DNA of 18,610 bases from Arachnopeziza araneosa (taxonomy: Eukaryota; Ascomycota; Leotiomycetes; Helotiales; Arachnopezizaceae). The notes beneath the pieces are model-generated. The model made no database searches, was not told where the DNA came from, and was given only the letters and a program-made list of their open reading frames with translations. A program made the position numbers and the translations under genes. Shown piece by piece: positions 1 through 9,042 of the stretch. Position 1 is the first letter of the stretch. Every line of letters starts with the position of its first letter. The stretch covers positions 1-18,610 of the forward strand of contig QYAI01000256.1 of assembly GCA_003988855.1 (NCBI GenBank). Reading direction: 5' to 3'.

Positions 1-540
1 AAAAAACAAAGTAATAAGCATAGTAAAAAAAAAAAAATTTTACGCAAACAATGCTTAAGCATTAAAGCACTAAAACGCTACTAACTTTAAAAAAAAAAAA
101 TCTAATGCGCTACTTAATTCTTATTTCTTATTTCTTATTCTTTATCTTTATTCTTCTTGTTATTCTTGCTCTTATTCTTGTCTAAAGCGTATTAAAAACT
201 TTTCTTGCTTTTTTTGTTTGTATTAGACTTAGATTAAGCGACTTTCGAATGCGACTAAAGCAAAACACATATAATTAAACAAAATCTAACTTATATTAGA
301 ACTATCTAGAAAAGCTTAAGAACAAGCTTTAGTTTAAAGAAAAAAAATGTAATAAGCAAGATATTACGTAAACTAATTGTTATGTGTAGACAGCACGAGC
401 GACAGAATCTTATTTTCGAAGTGTAGAGAATAAGAAGCACATTTAGAGTTTATTCGAACTAAAGCTAGAAAGAAGTCTACTGTAGATAAGGCACACCTTA
501 CTCGTGTAGTTTTTCTTTTTTTATACTTTTTTTTTTCTTC
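1..540. other. AT-rich low-complexity stretch without a recognisable gene
   Basis: The sequence is dominated by A and T, with homopolymer A runs near 25-37 and 89-100 and a pyrimidine-rich repeat at 118-182. No open frame of useful length or known motif is visible. It is either the RIP-eroded 5' part of the neighbouring transposon or older repeat debris. Confidence 0.6.
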
Positions 541-721
541 GTAGCTAGCTTATAAACCGAATGTACTCAGACTATTAACGCACTTCTATATGCCTCTTGA
601 CTAGCCACATCCGTGTTCGTGCCGTTACAGTACTGAGAACGCTGAACCAGGTCAGCTAGAAGCGACGAAGCTTTTAGTACGAAGCGCCATTACCTTCTTA
701 TTGATGAAGCAAGGCCGTCTA

Positions 722-2198
722 GAGCTATCCGACCGCTGGTTCTCGAACTAGTTCAAAGCTAAATACGACGAGCGAACGCTTCGAACTATCTATACAAAGC
801 CTATTGCAAGAGAGCGCCTCGAGTCGCATACAGATAAGGATATTATAGACTAGTTCTCGAAGTACAGAGCTGCTCTCAAGCTTCACTCTATTAGCAAGGC
901 AAAGCGTGTCTGGAATATAGACGAGACGGGCATACTAATTAGTGTTCCAAGCTCTGAGCAAGTAGTAGTTCCGTACTATATTACTGAGCTATATACTGAA
1001 AAGGCAGAGAATCGCACATCGCTAACTGTAATCGAGACTGTCAACGCAGCAGGCGCGCACCTTCTTGCTTTCGTGATTTCAGCTAGTAAAGCAGTTATAG
1101 AGAGCTAGATCAATAATAAGCTTTCTGGCGACGACGTGATTACTTCGACTTCGTCTGGATATACTAATAATACCGTGATTCAAGAGTAGCTCGATTTCTT
1201 TATTTCGCATACAAGTGCGGGGTCAACTAAGCCGTGGCAGCTTCTTCTTTGGGACCGCCATACTACTCACGAACACTTTTCTTTTATACTAAAAGTAGCT
1301 GAATACTATATTGAGGTCTTTACCTTTCTATCGCACGAAACGCACGCTTTGCAGCCTCTTGACGTGAAGGTATTCCGACCGTAGAAGCAAGTTCACCAAA
1401 GGGCTCTGCATCATGCGATCAGGGCTCTCGACTTCGAGTACTCGATTCCCTCCTTCTTTCGAGACCTTCCGCAGATTCGAAGAGACGCGCTCCAGCTGTA
1501 TACTATACAAAATGGCTTTAGAGAGACTGGAATGTAGCTTGTCAATTCGAAAGTTAGTCTAAAAAAGAGGCGCGAATACAATAGAAGAAAGCCTTTCAAA
1601 CCTCAAGGCGAAGCTCCACGCTAAATTATCACGAAAGCAAAGATCAAAGCGGAGGATACACAAAGGTAGAGCTATTAGCGTCGCTGCCGCTCGAGCAAAA
1701 ATAGAGCAGAAGAAGCAATTCGAAGCAGATGAAGCAGTTCAGAAAGCAAAGCGGCGAATCCAGACTGCAGTCAATAAAGTCAAGAATTCATACAAAGCTA
1801 GTGGTATTCAAGCTTGGAAGGATATGAAGAAGAATAGAGAGCTATATTGGCAAATGCGATACGCTGGCAAATTCGCAGATCTACTGCTTCTTGACGATAT
1901 CCACGAACCGGATCGAAATCCAACTCCTGCTGAACTCGAAGCTCTTAAGCCTTCTCCTGCGCTGTTGCAAGCTCTTATTGAGGCTCAAGCGGCTGTTCAG
2001 AGTGATAAAGGCTCTGATTCGAGCGTCTATATAGCTTCTTTAGAAGAAGATCATATTGATATTCCATCTGATTCGGAAGTAGAGCGGGGTACTAATATAA
2101 GCTATTTAGAGAGCGACGATGATTCTGATGCTAATACCTCAGTAGATTCTATGGATTCAATTCAGAGAAATGCAGATTTCATTAGTTTAGGGGTTTGA
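722..2198 (+). pseudogene. Transposase relic, pogo/Fot1 (DDE-1) family, several stops and one frameshift
   Basis: Translation in frame 2 from 722 gives segments typical of fungal pogo/Fot1 transposases: an SDRWFSNWF-like piece of the DNA-binding region with an in-frame stop, TKPIARERLESHTDKDI, then VWNIDETG with the first catalytic Asp at 920. The second Asp follows in LLLWDRHTTH (codon at 1253) and the third in LQPLDV (codon at 1361), so the DDD triad is still present. Six in-frame stops occur at 749, 851, 1106, 1187, 1382 and 1535. All are TAG, and several fall where a Trp is expected. Between about 1570 and 1625 the coding signal moves from frame 2 to frame 3, where it runs open through a basic, Lys/Arg/Ala-rich segment and an acidic C-terminus (1824-2198) to the stop at 2196. 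It cannot make a full protein. The N-terminal part before 720 is not readable. Confidence 0.85.
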
Positions 2199-2282
2199 AT
2201 GAATAAATTAAGTCACTTTATACTGCTGTTTGTATATAAAGATACTTCGATTTTCAGTTTCCAGCCCTCACATTTGCTTTCG

Positions 2283-2310
2283 CCGCCCACTGCGCTTCGC
2301 TTGTGGGCGG
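2283..2310. repeat. Perfect 8-bp inverted repeat (hairpin)
   Basis: CCGCCCAC (2283-2290) pairs with GTGGGCGG (2303-2310). The 12-nt loop contains a further GCG-CTT-CGC mini-stem. It is GC-rich in an otherwise AT-rich stretch and lies about 85 bp after the transposase stop, so it may be a transposon end or a small inserted element. It could also act as a terminator-like fold, but nothing here demonstrates that. Confidence 0.6.
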
Positions 2311-2400
2311 GGAACCGGCTATTACATCTTTCAATTTCAAAAGCGATACGTTGGCTGTGGTGAGATGTTATTTAAAGATGTTGGTAATTTTTTTGCCTTC

Positions 2401-2432
2401 AGTGCTCCGCAGCTTCGGGTGCTGGAAACACT
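2401..2432. repeat. Imperfect palindrome
   Basis: AGTG and CAGC on the left pair with GCTG and CACT on the right, around a TTCGGGT loop with unequal bulges. It lies about 90 bp beyond the hairpin at 2283 and could be a second remnant of a mobile-element end. The rest of 2311-2638 shows no gene. Confidence 0.35.
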
Positions 2433-2638
2433 ATAACCAAAGTCCACCAGCGAATCAAGTCAATTGCACCAAAAATATGTAGCTCCCTAATCGTGCAGCA
2501 TTTTAAAGCTGAAGAAGGACCAGAAGTAAGTTGGTTTGAAGGCCAGCCTTGCAATAGGAGAGGCTCAAATTGACATGTAACACAGTTTCCGGCCCACGCC
2601 TAGAAATCCTTCATTCTCACAAGGCTGGCGCTTATCAA

Positions 2639-2838
2639 GGGGTTTGTCGAATCATGAGCCCTGTCAAAGATGAAAATCAAATCATGAAACAGGAGATGAA
2701 ATGACAAGGTCATTGGAATAGAAAACTCTCATACAAGATATAAGCAACTCAGCTAAATAGGAAGGCCATATAGCCTGAGAGAGGGGGTGCTCGTGCGGAT
2801 GCTAGGATCAAGAGGACAAGTCTGCTTAATGACTAGCT
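2639..2838. repeat. Direct repeat, copy 1 (200 bp)
   Basis: This is the first of two near-identical 200-bp copies, starting GGGGTTTG and ending GACTAGCT. It differs from copy 2 at about seven positions by eye, all transitions. No open frame or tRNA-like fold is visible in it. The pair is flanked by TTATCAA (2632-2638) and TAATCAA (3044-3050), which could be a decayed target-site duplication. It may be a solo-LTR-like or MITE-like fragment, but its family is not recognised. Confidence 0.85.
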
Positions 2839-2844
2839 TATAAT

Positions 2845-3044
2845 GGGGTTTGTTGAACCACGAGCCCTGTCAAAGATGAGAATCAAATCATGAAACAGGA
2901 GATGAAATGACAAGGTCATTGGAATAGAAAACTCTCATACAAGATATAAGCAGCTCAGCTAAATAGGAAGGCCATATAGCCTGAGAGAGGGGGTGCTCGT
3001 ACGGATGCTAGGATCAAGGGGACAAGTCTGCTTAATGACTAGCT
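2845..3044. repeat. Direct repeat, copy 2 (200 bp)
   Basis: This is the second copy, offset by 206 bp from the first with only 6 bases (TATAAT) between them. The differences from copy 1 are transitions in both directions, so each copy has mutated since the duplication. After it, 3045-3302 holds no gene and is presumably the promoter of the membrane protein gene at 3303. Confidence 0.85.
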
Positions 3045-3302
3045 AATCAAGTAGTACGATGGTGTGGCATGGGGCGATTTTTGATTATGCTGAAGGTATC
3101 TGTAACCGATTTCCGGCTTGAAGGGAATATCTGGGTCGGGGTCTGAGGTCTACAACCAAATTGATCACAAGATGGTGAGATATATTGAGAAAGGATTCTT
3201 CCTTGAATCAATTAACAATATCCCTTTCAACTTATTCTTTAGCCTTCCACCATTCAAAATTCTTCCAATTTCGAGCACCAGTTAGAATCTAACGATCTAG
3301 CA

Positions 3303-5043
3303 ATGGGTATAGGCATTTCCGCAATATCCGGCTATCTGGTTGGAAAGTGTGCGCTTAAAAGCCTCCCCCTAAACTGCACAACAACTTTTACAGACACTAG
3401 CAACTCCACAGTTGCATTTTTTGGCAACATTGCCTTTGGAAATTTCCAACTGGACCCAGATATTGCTGGAATCGGGGTAAGGCTATACCGAAGGAAGAAA
3501 CTACCACAGCGCTAACTAATATTTCGAAACTCAAGACTATAGTCTCATTCGTGGTTCCAAGTGCATTTCTCTTTCTTTGCAGTCTAACAATTATCTTGTC
3601 ACGCATAATTGTGGTTTCTGCCAATCTTAGGGATGTGCCACCTAAATTCATGTAAGTGATTTGAACTACTTTGTTTTTGGATAAAACCCGGATATACAGC
3701 ATGCTTACCACCTTCTTCTCTCCAGAGATCGGTTTCCTATACCTCGCCCTCGACCCAAGCCGGAGTATCGGGCTGGTAAAAAAGAGAAATGGATGTGAGT
3801 ACAGCCAGATTGATACGATGTATTAGATTTGAACATTACTGAAGCATTGGGGGCTGCTAGAAAGGAACAATTCCAGTTTCAAGCCTGGTGGGATTCGCCT
3901 CGCCAGGGGAGTTCTTATTCGGATGCTCCTGCTCTTATCGCCTTAGTTCCATCTCCACAACAAAACACATATGCATCTTTTCCACGATCGGAAGGTTCTG
4001 AGACATTCCATAATCAACAATATCAACATTATGAACCTCCGTATTATGCCATACCTCCTCCACCCATTCCATTTCATCGCCAACCTAGCTCCGAATATAT
4101 CAGTAAAACGACCCTGGCTACATTTGAGGGTGCTGAGTTAGAGTCCGATGGGAACCTAAATCCTTCAATATCTGCAAATTCATCAGAAAAGAAGAAGAAT
4201 AAAGAATATGCTTACTATGATATATTAGAGGCGTCTATGTTTGCTGTTGCCGACGGGCAAATTTTCCTCTCGCTAGCTTTCAGCATGAGCTTCATGATAT
4301 CTGCAAGATGTTCAACATCGCAATACCACTTTCACATCGGGCTCAATCTTTTCCTTACCGCTACCAGCAGTGCTATAATTGCTTTTGCTACAGTCCGTAA
4401 ATATTTTCGATCTTGGATTTCAGGATTTGTTCGTCTTAGTGCCTTGATCTTGTCTCTTGGTCTCTGCCTCGGGTTGCCCTTGATGTTACAGCAAGAAGCT
4501 GGTTTCTCCTCGGAGACTGTACCCACCCACGGCAGAAACAACAGTCAGATATTCCTTATGGCATTGTGTTTCATGGATCATTCATTCAAAAAGGTCGTTT
4601 TGGACGACCAAGTCAATAACCAAGCTACGATTGGTAAATGTACCACCAATCCTGAGTTATCACAGGAATATATATCTTGGGCTATGGCTTGTATCATCTG
4701 CGCCATCTTTCTGTTCGGCCGTCTTGGCCTCCGCGTGAGGAGTTTCACCCGAGGAAAACACAACTTTGCTGATCCTGATGAACGAAGTCGGGTCATGTTT
4801 TTATTTTGGATATTTGTTCTGCTTTTGTGGGGCTTTGCTGCAGGTACCTTCTGTTACAGAACCTGGCTAATTTTTAACATCCGTTATTGGGTTGAGGGTT
4901 CTTCTTGGGTGCAAGACCCTTCTATAGAGTCTTCTGTCAGCACCTTTGGACAGTATGCAGCCATATTTTCTATGGGTACTATAGTGCTTGCTGCTTTTGA
5001 CAAGTTGGAAACTTTATCAAAAGATGATATAATTAGAACTTGA
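3303..5043 (+). CDS. Predicted multi-pass membrane protein of a fungal uncharacterised family (527 aa, 4 exons)
   Basis: Exons are read as 3303-3476, 3536-3651, 3700-3794 and 3845-5043. The introns are GTAAGG..CAAG, GTAAGT..ACAG and GTGAGT..GAAG, and phases close to 528 codons. The third acceptor could instead be at 3826, in the same frame, but that intron would be only 32 bp. The N-terminus carries NFQLDPDIAGIG (about residues 47-58), followed by a membrane segment at about 60-85. A Pro/Gln/Tyr-rich loop of roughly 120 residues precedes a DGQIFLSLAF motif near residue 265. That motif resembles the DQQLVTGLAIL stretch I recall from a common fungal family of unknown function. Further hydrophobic segments lie near 293-310, 323-343, 406-423, 444-466 and 497-514, giving about seven in all. 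No enzymatic motif is visible and the function is unknown. It follows the direct repeats with no obvious link to its neighbours. Confidence 0.75.
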
Positions 5044-5363
5044 GACCTTTGGCAAAATACGGCTACAGGTAGAAAACTTCCTCAAGCACAGGTTGGGTGA
5101 GGGGTCTATTTTCGTTCTTTCGGCTCAGGGATATTTCTCATTACAAGTACCAGCTAGATATATATTTATTGCACTCCCACTCCACCACGTCAATCCGCCT
5201 GTGGCTCCAAGCTACACACTAAATCGAGAAAGGCGACATCTTTCCAGATATTGTGTCGATGATTCGCTCACAGGCCGTTGTCTTCGAAGCCATAATTATA
5301 GAAAATGCATTACTCTCTCTCTTCTTCTTCTTCTCTGTCAATTTACATCATTCTGAAAGCAAA
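5044..5363. other. Intergenic region between convergent genes
   Basis: It holds the 3' flanks of the membrane protein gene (+) and the HET fragment (-). A CT/CTT-rich pyrimidine tract lies at about 5311-5337. An 87-codon frame at 5093-5356 has no recognisable motif and is probably chance. Confidence 0.5.
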
Positions 5364-6368
5364 CTAAGATAGGACCTCGGAGAAAAGTGGACATTTGTTA
5401 TCGAGTGAACCAATCCTGCCTTTCAGTTCATCGGTAAGCATCTCTCCATGCATAAATCCGTGTACATACGCTTCGCCACTTAGGACGTATCCCTCCTTCA
5501 AATGGTGTGGCCTCAGAATAAAGGGAACATGAGCCCCTTGAAGGAGCCAGATCTCATCGTCTTCTTCCATTGACGCTGGGCCAAGGCCAAGATAATTTTG
5601 ATGAGTCGTGAAGACTTTCCTATTAACCCTCATGTCCCTCATTCTGCCTCGGAGTCCCCCGTTTGAGGATTGGGACATAAATTCATCCCAAGGTAGGGCC
5701 ATTATATCTATTTCACCATAATGTTCGACATGACTACCATCAAGAGTAATTTCTAGCACCGCATGAGCGATTGGTATTGAGCGGTTCGACAAAGCTAGTA
5801 AATGAAGATGCTCTTTGTCCTCGTCATTCGTGAGTTTGAGTAAGATGAATGCTTTGATAACTGACGCCAAGTACCTAAAGTACATTGGAGCGCGGAAATC
5901 GTCAATCCCAGAATTCGATAGCAATTCTGATGCACCTTGCATGCTGTCCCAACTTCGCAACAGCTCATATACAAATTTATGAGCGTCTAAATGCGAGAGG
6001 TTCGACAAACTCGCCTTCTGAGAGGTCAGATAGTAAGCCAGCCGACGAATCCTAGTGGTTAAAATCTTGAAAAGTAGCTCGTGGGCTTCTCTTCCCAGGC
6101 CTGAAGGTGCTGGGCTCTCTTCGAAATGATCGCCAACTATAGTTCGCCATAACGCTTCGTCTCGTGGCTGATATGTTGGACCGTAGATTGGATCCCAACC
6201 AAAGCAAAGAGCTATAAAATACTCAATATGGTTCTTTAGTATGGCCTCTGATTGAATGTGCGACATTGAAGACACCGGATCAAAGCGAGCACCCGTGTGT
6301 GTCTGACAAGCTACTAGCAGCCCAAGCGCTGGAAACGACATCAACCAGCTCAGCATCGACAGATACAT
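5364..6368 (-). CDS. C-terminal half of a heterokaryon-incompatibility (HET) protein, HET domain missing
   Basis: The single frame of 334 codons matches the C-terminal part of fungal HET proteins: DEALWRTIVGDHF (about 78-90) corresponds to the usual WRTL-x-x-D region. Near the end, YLGLGPAS (about 256-263), a DEIWLLQGAHVPFILRP-like stretch and GEAYVHGFMHGE (about 299-310) correspond to the family's gxGLGP...GD-v-ll-G...PfvLR...GeaYvhG-M-GE tail. Full-length members carry an N-terminal HET domain with a YxALSYVWG-type core, which is absent here and in all frames of the 390 bp upstream. In-frame codons before the ATG run into a TAG five codons upstream. HET proteins act in non-self recognition after hyphal fusion. 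This copy is probably a truncated, non-functional remnant, although an unrecognised upstream exon cannot be excluded. Confidence 0.75.
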   Translation of the reverse strand: MYLSMLSWLMSFPALGLLVACQTHTGARFDPVSSMSHIQSEAILKNHIEYFIALCFGWDPIYGPTYQPRDEALWRTIVGDHFEESPAPSGLGREAHELLFKILTTRIRRLAYYLTSQKASLSNLSHLDAHKFVYELLRSWDSMQGASELLSNSGIDDFRAPMYFRYLASVIKAFILLKLTNDEDKEHLHLLALSNRSIPIAHAVLEITLDGSHVEHYGEIDIMALPWDEFMSQSSNGGLRGRMRDMRVNRKVFTTHQNYLGLGPASMEEDDEIWLLQGAHVPFILRPHHLKEGYVLSGEAYVHGFMHGEMLTDELKGRIGSLDNKCPLFSEVLS

Positions 6369-6762
6369 ATCAATTGCTAACAGCTATACCAGTTTAGGTT
6401 TTATTATATCTTAGGTATCTAGAGGCTGTAGGATCAATTCCCTCGTTGATGGGATCTGTTCTCGCCTAGTCTATCAGCGCCTAGCCTACCTAAGCTTGGT
6501 ACTATGGGGAAAAAATGGCTAGAAGATTCCAAATAAAGGAATATACTCCGTAGCCTGTATCCTCCATAATTTTCAATTCTTGGCCGCTCTTCCAGTATTT
6601 GTGGGAAAACTGCTGATGAAAAAAGAGCGCCGGCCTTTTGACGGAAATTCCGCGGGAAGGCAACGGAAAATCCCGCGGTGGATAAACGGAAATTCCGCGT
6701 GTTCCTTTTCTTACCCTGCCACTCTGCCGATCCACTAACTTCTACAACACTCCGATTCTATA
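6369..6762. promoter_or_regulatory. Divergent intergenic region between the HET fragment and the Zn2Cys6 gene
   Basis: The HET-side half is AT-rich with two GCCTAG repeats near 6465-6485. The side near the regulator start is GC-rich and holds the operator-like array described separately. A 77-codon minus-strand frame across the array (6735-6502) has no motif and is not called. Confidence 0.55.
6642..6697. promoter_or_regulatory. Three evenly spaced CGG-N5/6-CCG sites upstream of the Zn2Cys6 gene
   Basis: CGGAAATTCCG lies at 6642-6652, CGGAAAATCCCG at 6664-6675 and CGGAAATTCCG at 6687-6697, starting 22 and 23 bp apart, or about two helical turns. Each is followed by CG, and two of the copies form CCGCGG. 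Inverted CGG/CCG triplets are the classic binding form of dimeric Zn2Cys6 factors. The array ends 65 bp before the start codon, which suggests autoregulation. This is inferred from sequence only. Confidence 0.6.
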
Positions 6763-9042
6763 ATGCCCAAAAATCAGCAGAAATATACGACATCTCGCCA
6801 GAGGCCGGTGTCTTGCCAGTTTTGTAGGACACGAAAACTGCGATGTAGTCGAACCGTACCTTGCTCCAACTGTGTAGCACGGAACATCACCTGCGATTTG
6901 GAACATGCTGTCGCTCAGCCCAGCAGCGCTCCCAGCACTTCCGAAAATTCGGCGATTATTGAACGCCTTCATAAACTCGAGAGCCTGTTACTCGCACAGA
7001 AGGGAGAGGATGAAGGACAGAACAGCCAATCTTCTGATGTTGTAGAGTCTCGGGAGCAGCTCGCACAACATTCGACTTCGGCGCCTCAGATCAAAAATGT
7101 AGGCTTTAACAGTGACACCGCTTGGTTCGGAAGCGTCAGTATAGACCAGATACCTCCAGTCAGTTGCTCCTAAATCGTGTTCAATGAATTTATATATGCT
7201 GTTTTAAGTCTTTATGTACTAATAAACCTGAATAGACGAAGATACCGAAGAGGCTGGTTGTGTTCAAAACATGTCCTGTTAGACAGGTCACAAAAGCACA
7301 GTCTTACACATCTCATTCCATGACGAATTCTGAATTATCGAGGTGTATTTGGCTCCCTCCACACACCGAAGCTCAAATACTTCTGGAAAAGTTCATCCGG
7401 ATTGCCCATCATTTGCCTTATGTTACTCATACCCCCTCTCTTCCTTACATTTTTCAACGTGTCTATGCAGACTTGAGCCAACAACGCCAAGTATCGTTGG
7501 GCCGGGTCATTCTACTTCTGAGCATCTTTGCGGCAGCAACGTATTCCTGGGTACAAAGTGATTGTGCAAATGGCCTTTTCTATACTTCTGCAGAAGCCAA
7601 TTCCCAGACTTTGCTATGGATCCAAGCTACTGAAGATGTTCTCGACATCGCCTGTCGATCACCGAAGGTCTCGATGGAAGGCATCCAAGGGTCAATCATT
7701 ATAGGTTTTGTTGCAGCTCATGTCGATGGACTTCACAGATACCGGTTGCTGTTTGGTATGAGTGTGATGTTAGCTCGAGACTTAGGACTTCACCGCATTG
7801 ACCATCCATCCAGTACAAGTATGGCCAACACAGCTCAGGCAGAGATCGGACGAAGGGTATGGTGGTATCTTTGTGCATCTGATTGGTAATCCTTCAATGT
7901 ATTCGAAAACCCAAGACGAGACTGCTAACAGATCTCAAAGGGTAATGGCAGCACGGGTCGGTGGCATGGCTGAAGGCGTTTACTCCTGCCATCCGCGTCA
8001 GATGTTGACAAAAAAGCCTCTCAATATTAACGACGATGAACTCTTCGATGGTATGAGTCGCGACGGACGACCACCATCTCAGGCAACAACGATGTCATAC
8101 ACAATACAAAGCATCTATCTAGCTGAAATCTCCCGCAGCACCATCGATCGAAGCCCTCTTGCCATGGCCCACACTGGTGGTCTGAGCCACGATGCTGTCA
8201 TGGATATTGACACCGAGCTGCAGACACTCATCAATAATGTTCCAGCGTTCTATTCCATGTCGGGATCTGCACTGATGGAAACTTACGGGCTCACCGAGGC
8301 ACAAGCAGAGAATACACTTTTCCAAGGGAGGATAATTTACTTTCTGCTCTATTTGCACCGATGCAAGCTTCACCTCCCATACTTTACACGCAGCCTTGAA
8401 GATCCGGCGTACTATTCGTCAAGGGAAATATGTATCAAGTACGCACGCCTTATCATTCAATCCGAACTGTGGCAAGAGGGTTCGGACATAGACACTGCAA
8501 CACGGTTTAAATTCACCGCTCTGTTGATTGGTGTTTTCATGGCCTGTATCGTTCTTCTAATGGATCTGTGCGTCAACCCCTTGTCCCCACGGTATGAGAA
8601 ACAGCGAGAGGAGGTCTACAGATCATTTCAAATTGTTGAAAAAGCGAAGAATACGTCCGGGAATACTAGCAAGTTTGTCGACTCTTTAATTTCTATTCTG
8701 CGAAAGTACAATGTTTCCCCGCCCAAACCTGTCCTGAACCAGCAGCAGCAAGCAGCTGTAGGTGGTGAAGGTGCTGATGATGAGCAGCGAATGGTTCTCG
8801 ACATTCCCGAAGCCCCTTTATATACCGAATATGGCGAGATGGTTTTCCCAGGAACTTCTCATGGTGATTTCGGAGTCAGTGACCTCGACCTCGCCATAGC
8901 TACCGAAGGACCACCAAATGAAAGTGGAGATGAAATTTGGTCGTATTGGAATGATTTTACTCAGGGGTTTGAGCAAGGAGTTGATGTCGATAGTTTTGAT
9001 TGGGACAGTATCTTCTTGGAACTTGACACTCCTTTCATTTAG
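6763..9042 (+). CDS. Zn2Cys6 fungal transcription factor (715 aa, 3 exons)
   Basis: Exons are 6763-7158, 7236-7885 and 7941-9042. The introns are GTCAGT..AATAG with a TACTAAT branch site, and GTAATC..AAAG with CTAAC; phases close to 716 codons. Residues 18-44 form the binuclear zinc cluster with spacing CX2CX6CX5CX2CX6C, rich in Arg/Lys. A short Leu-rich helix (SAIIERLHKLESLLL, about 65-79) is a likely dimerisation coil. The middle region is the fungal-specific regulatory domain, with the motifs IWLPP, MLARDLGLHRID and EIGRRVWWYLCASDW, the last crossing intron 2. The C-terminus is acidic and aromatic (many Asp/Glu/Trp/Phe), as in activation domains. The first intron's acceptor could also be 6 bp later, in frame. 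The effector is unknown. Its promoter array and the motif shared with the next gene suggest that it regulates itself and the DHA1 transporter; a role in rhamnoside use is inferred from position only. Confidence 0.88.

Larger units (their letters stand above)
1..2310 (+). mobile_element. RIP-degraded pogo/Fot1-like DNA transposon, boundaries uncertain
   Basis: The interval contains a decayed transposase reading frame (from about 720 to 2198) preceded by about 540 bases of very AT-rich, low-complexity sequence with poly-A runs and a TTATTC/TTCTTA-rich stretch at 118-182. The left edge is not in view or has decayed beyond recognition. The right edge is placed tentatively at the hairpin ending at 2310, which could be a terminal structure. 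No matching terminal inverted repeat was found at the left side, so the extent is a guess. AT enrichment plus TAG stops replacing TGG codons fit RIP damage of a repeated element. Confidence 0.6.

Noticed and set aside
722..1540. UAG read as Trp (recoding) in the transposase
   Set aside because: Nothing else in the window needs recoding, all other genes use TGG for Trp, and RIP explains the pattern simply.
1328..1599. Short minus-strand frames inside the transposon
   Set aside because: They mirror the DDE core of the transposase on the opposite strand.
2639..3044. The direct repeats as two LTRs of one retrotransposon
   Set aside because: Only 6 bp separate them, so there is no internal region, and the ends do not form clear TG..CA termini.
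3397..3711. 104-codon minus-strand frame
   Set aside because: It spans exons and introns of the membrane protein gene on the other strand; its composition gives no family signal.
7798..7940. Reading the third exon of the Zn2Cys6 gene as a separate gene starting near 7798
   Set aside because: The frame before 7941 is intronic or out of frame with the conserved EIGRRVWW motif; splicing 7886-7940 joins the two parts into one domain.
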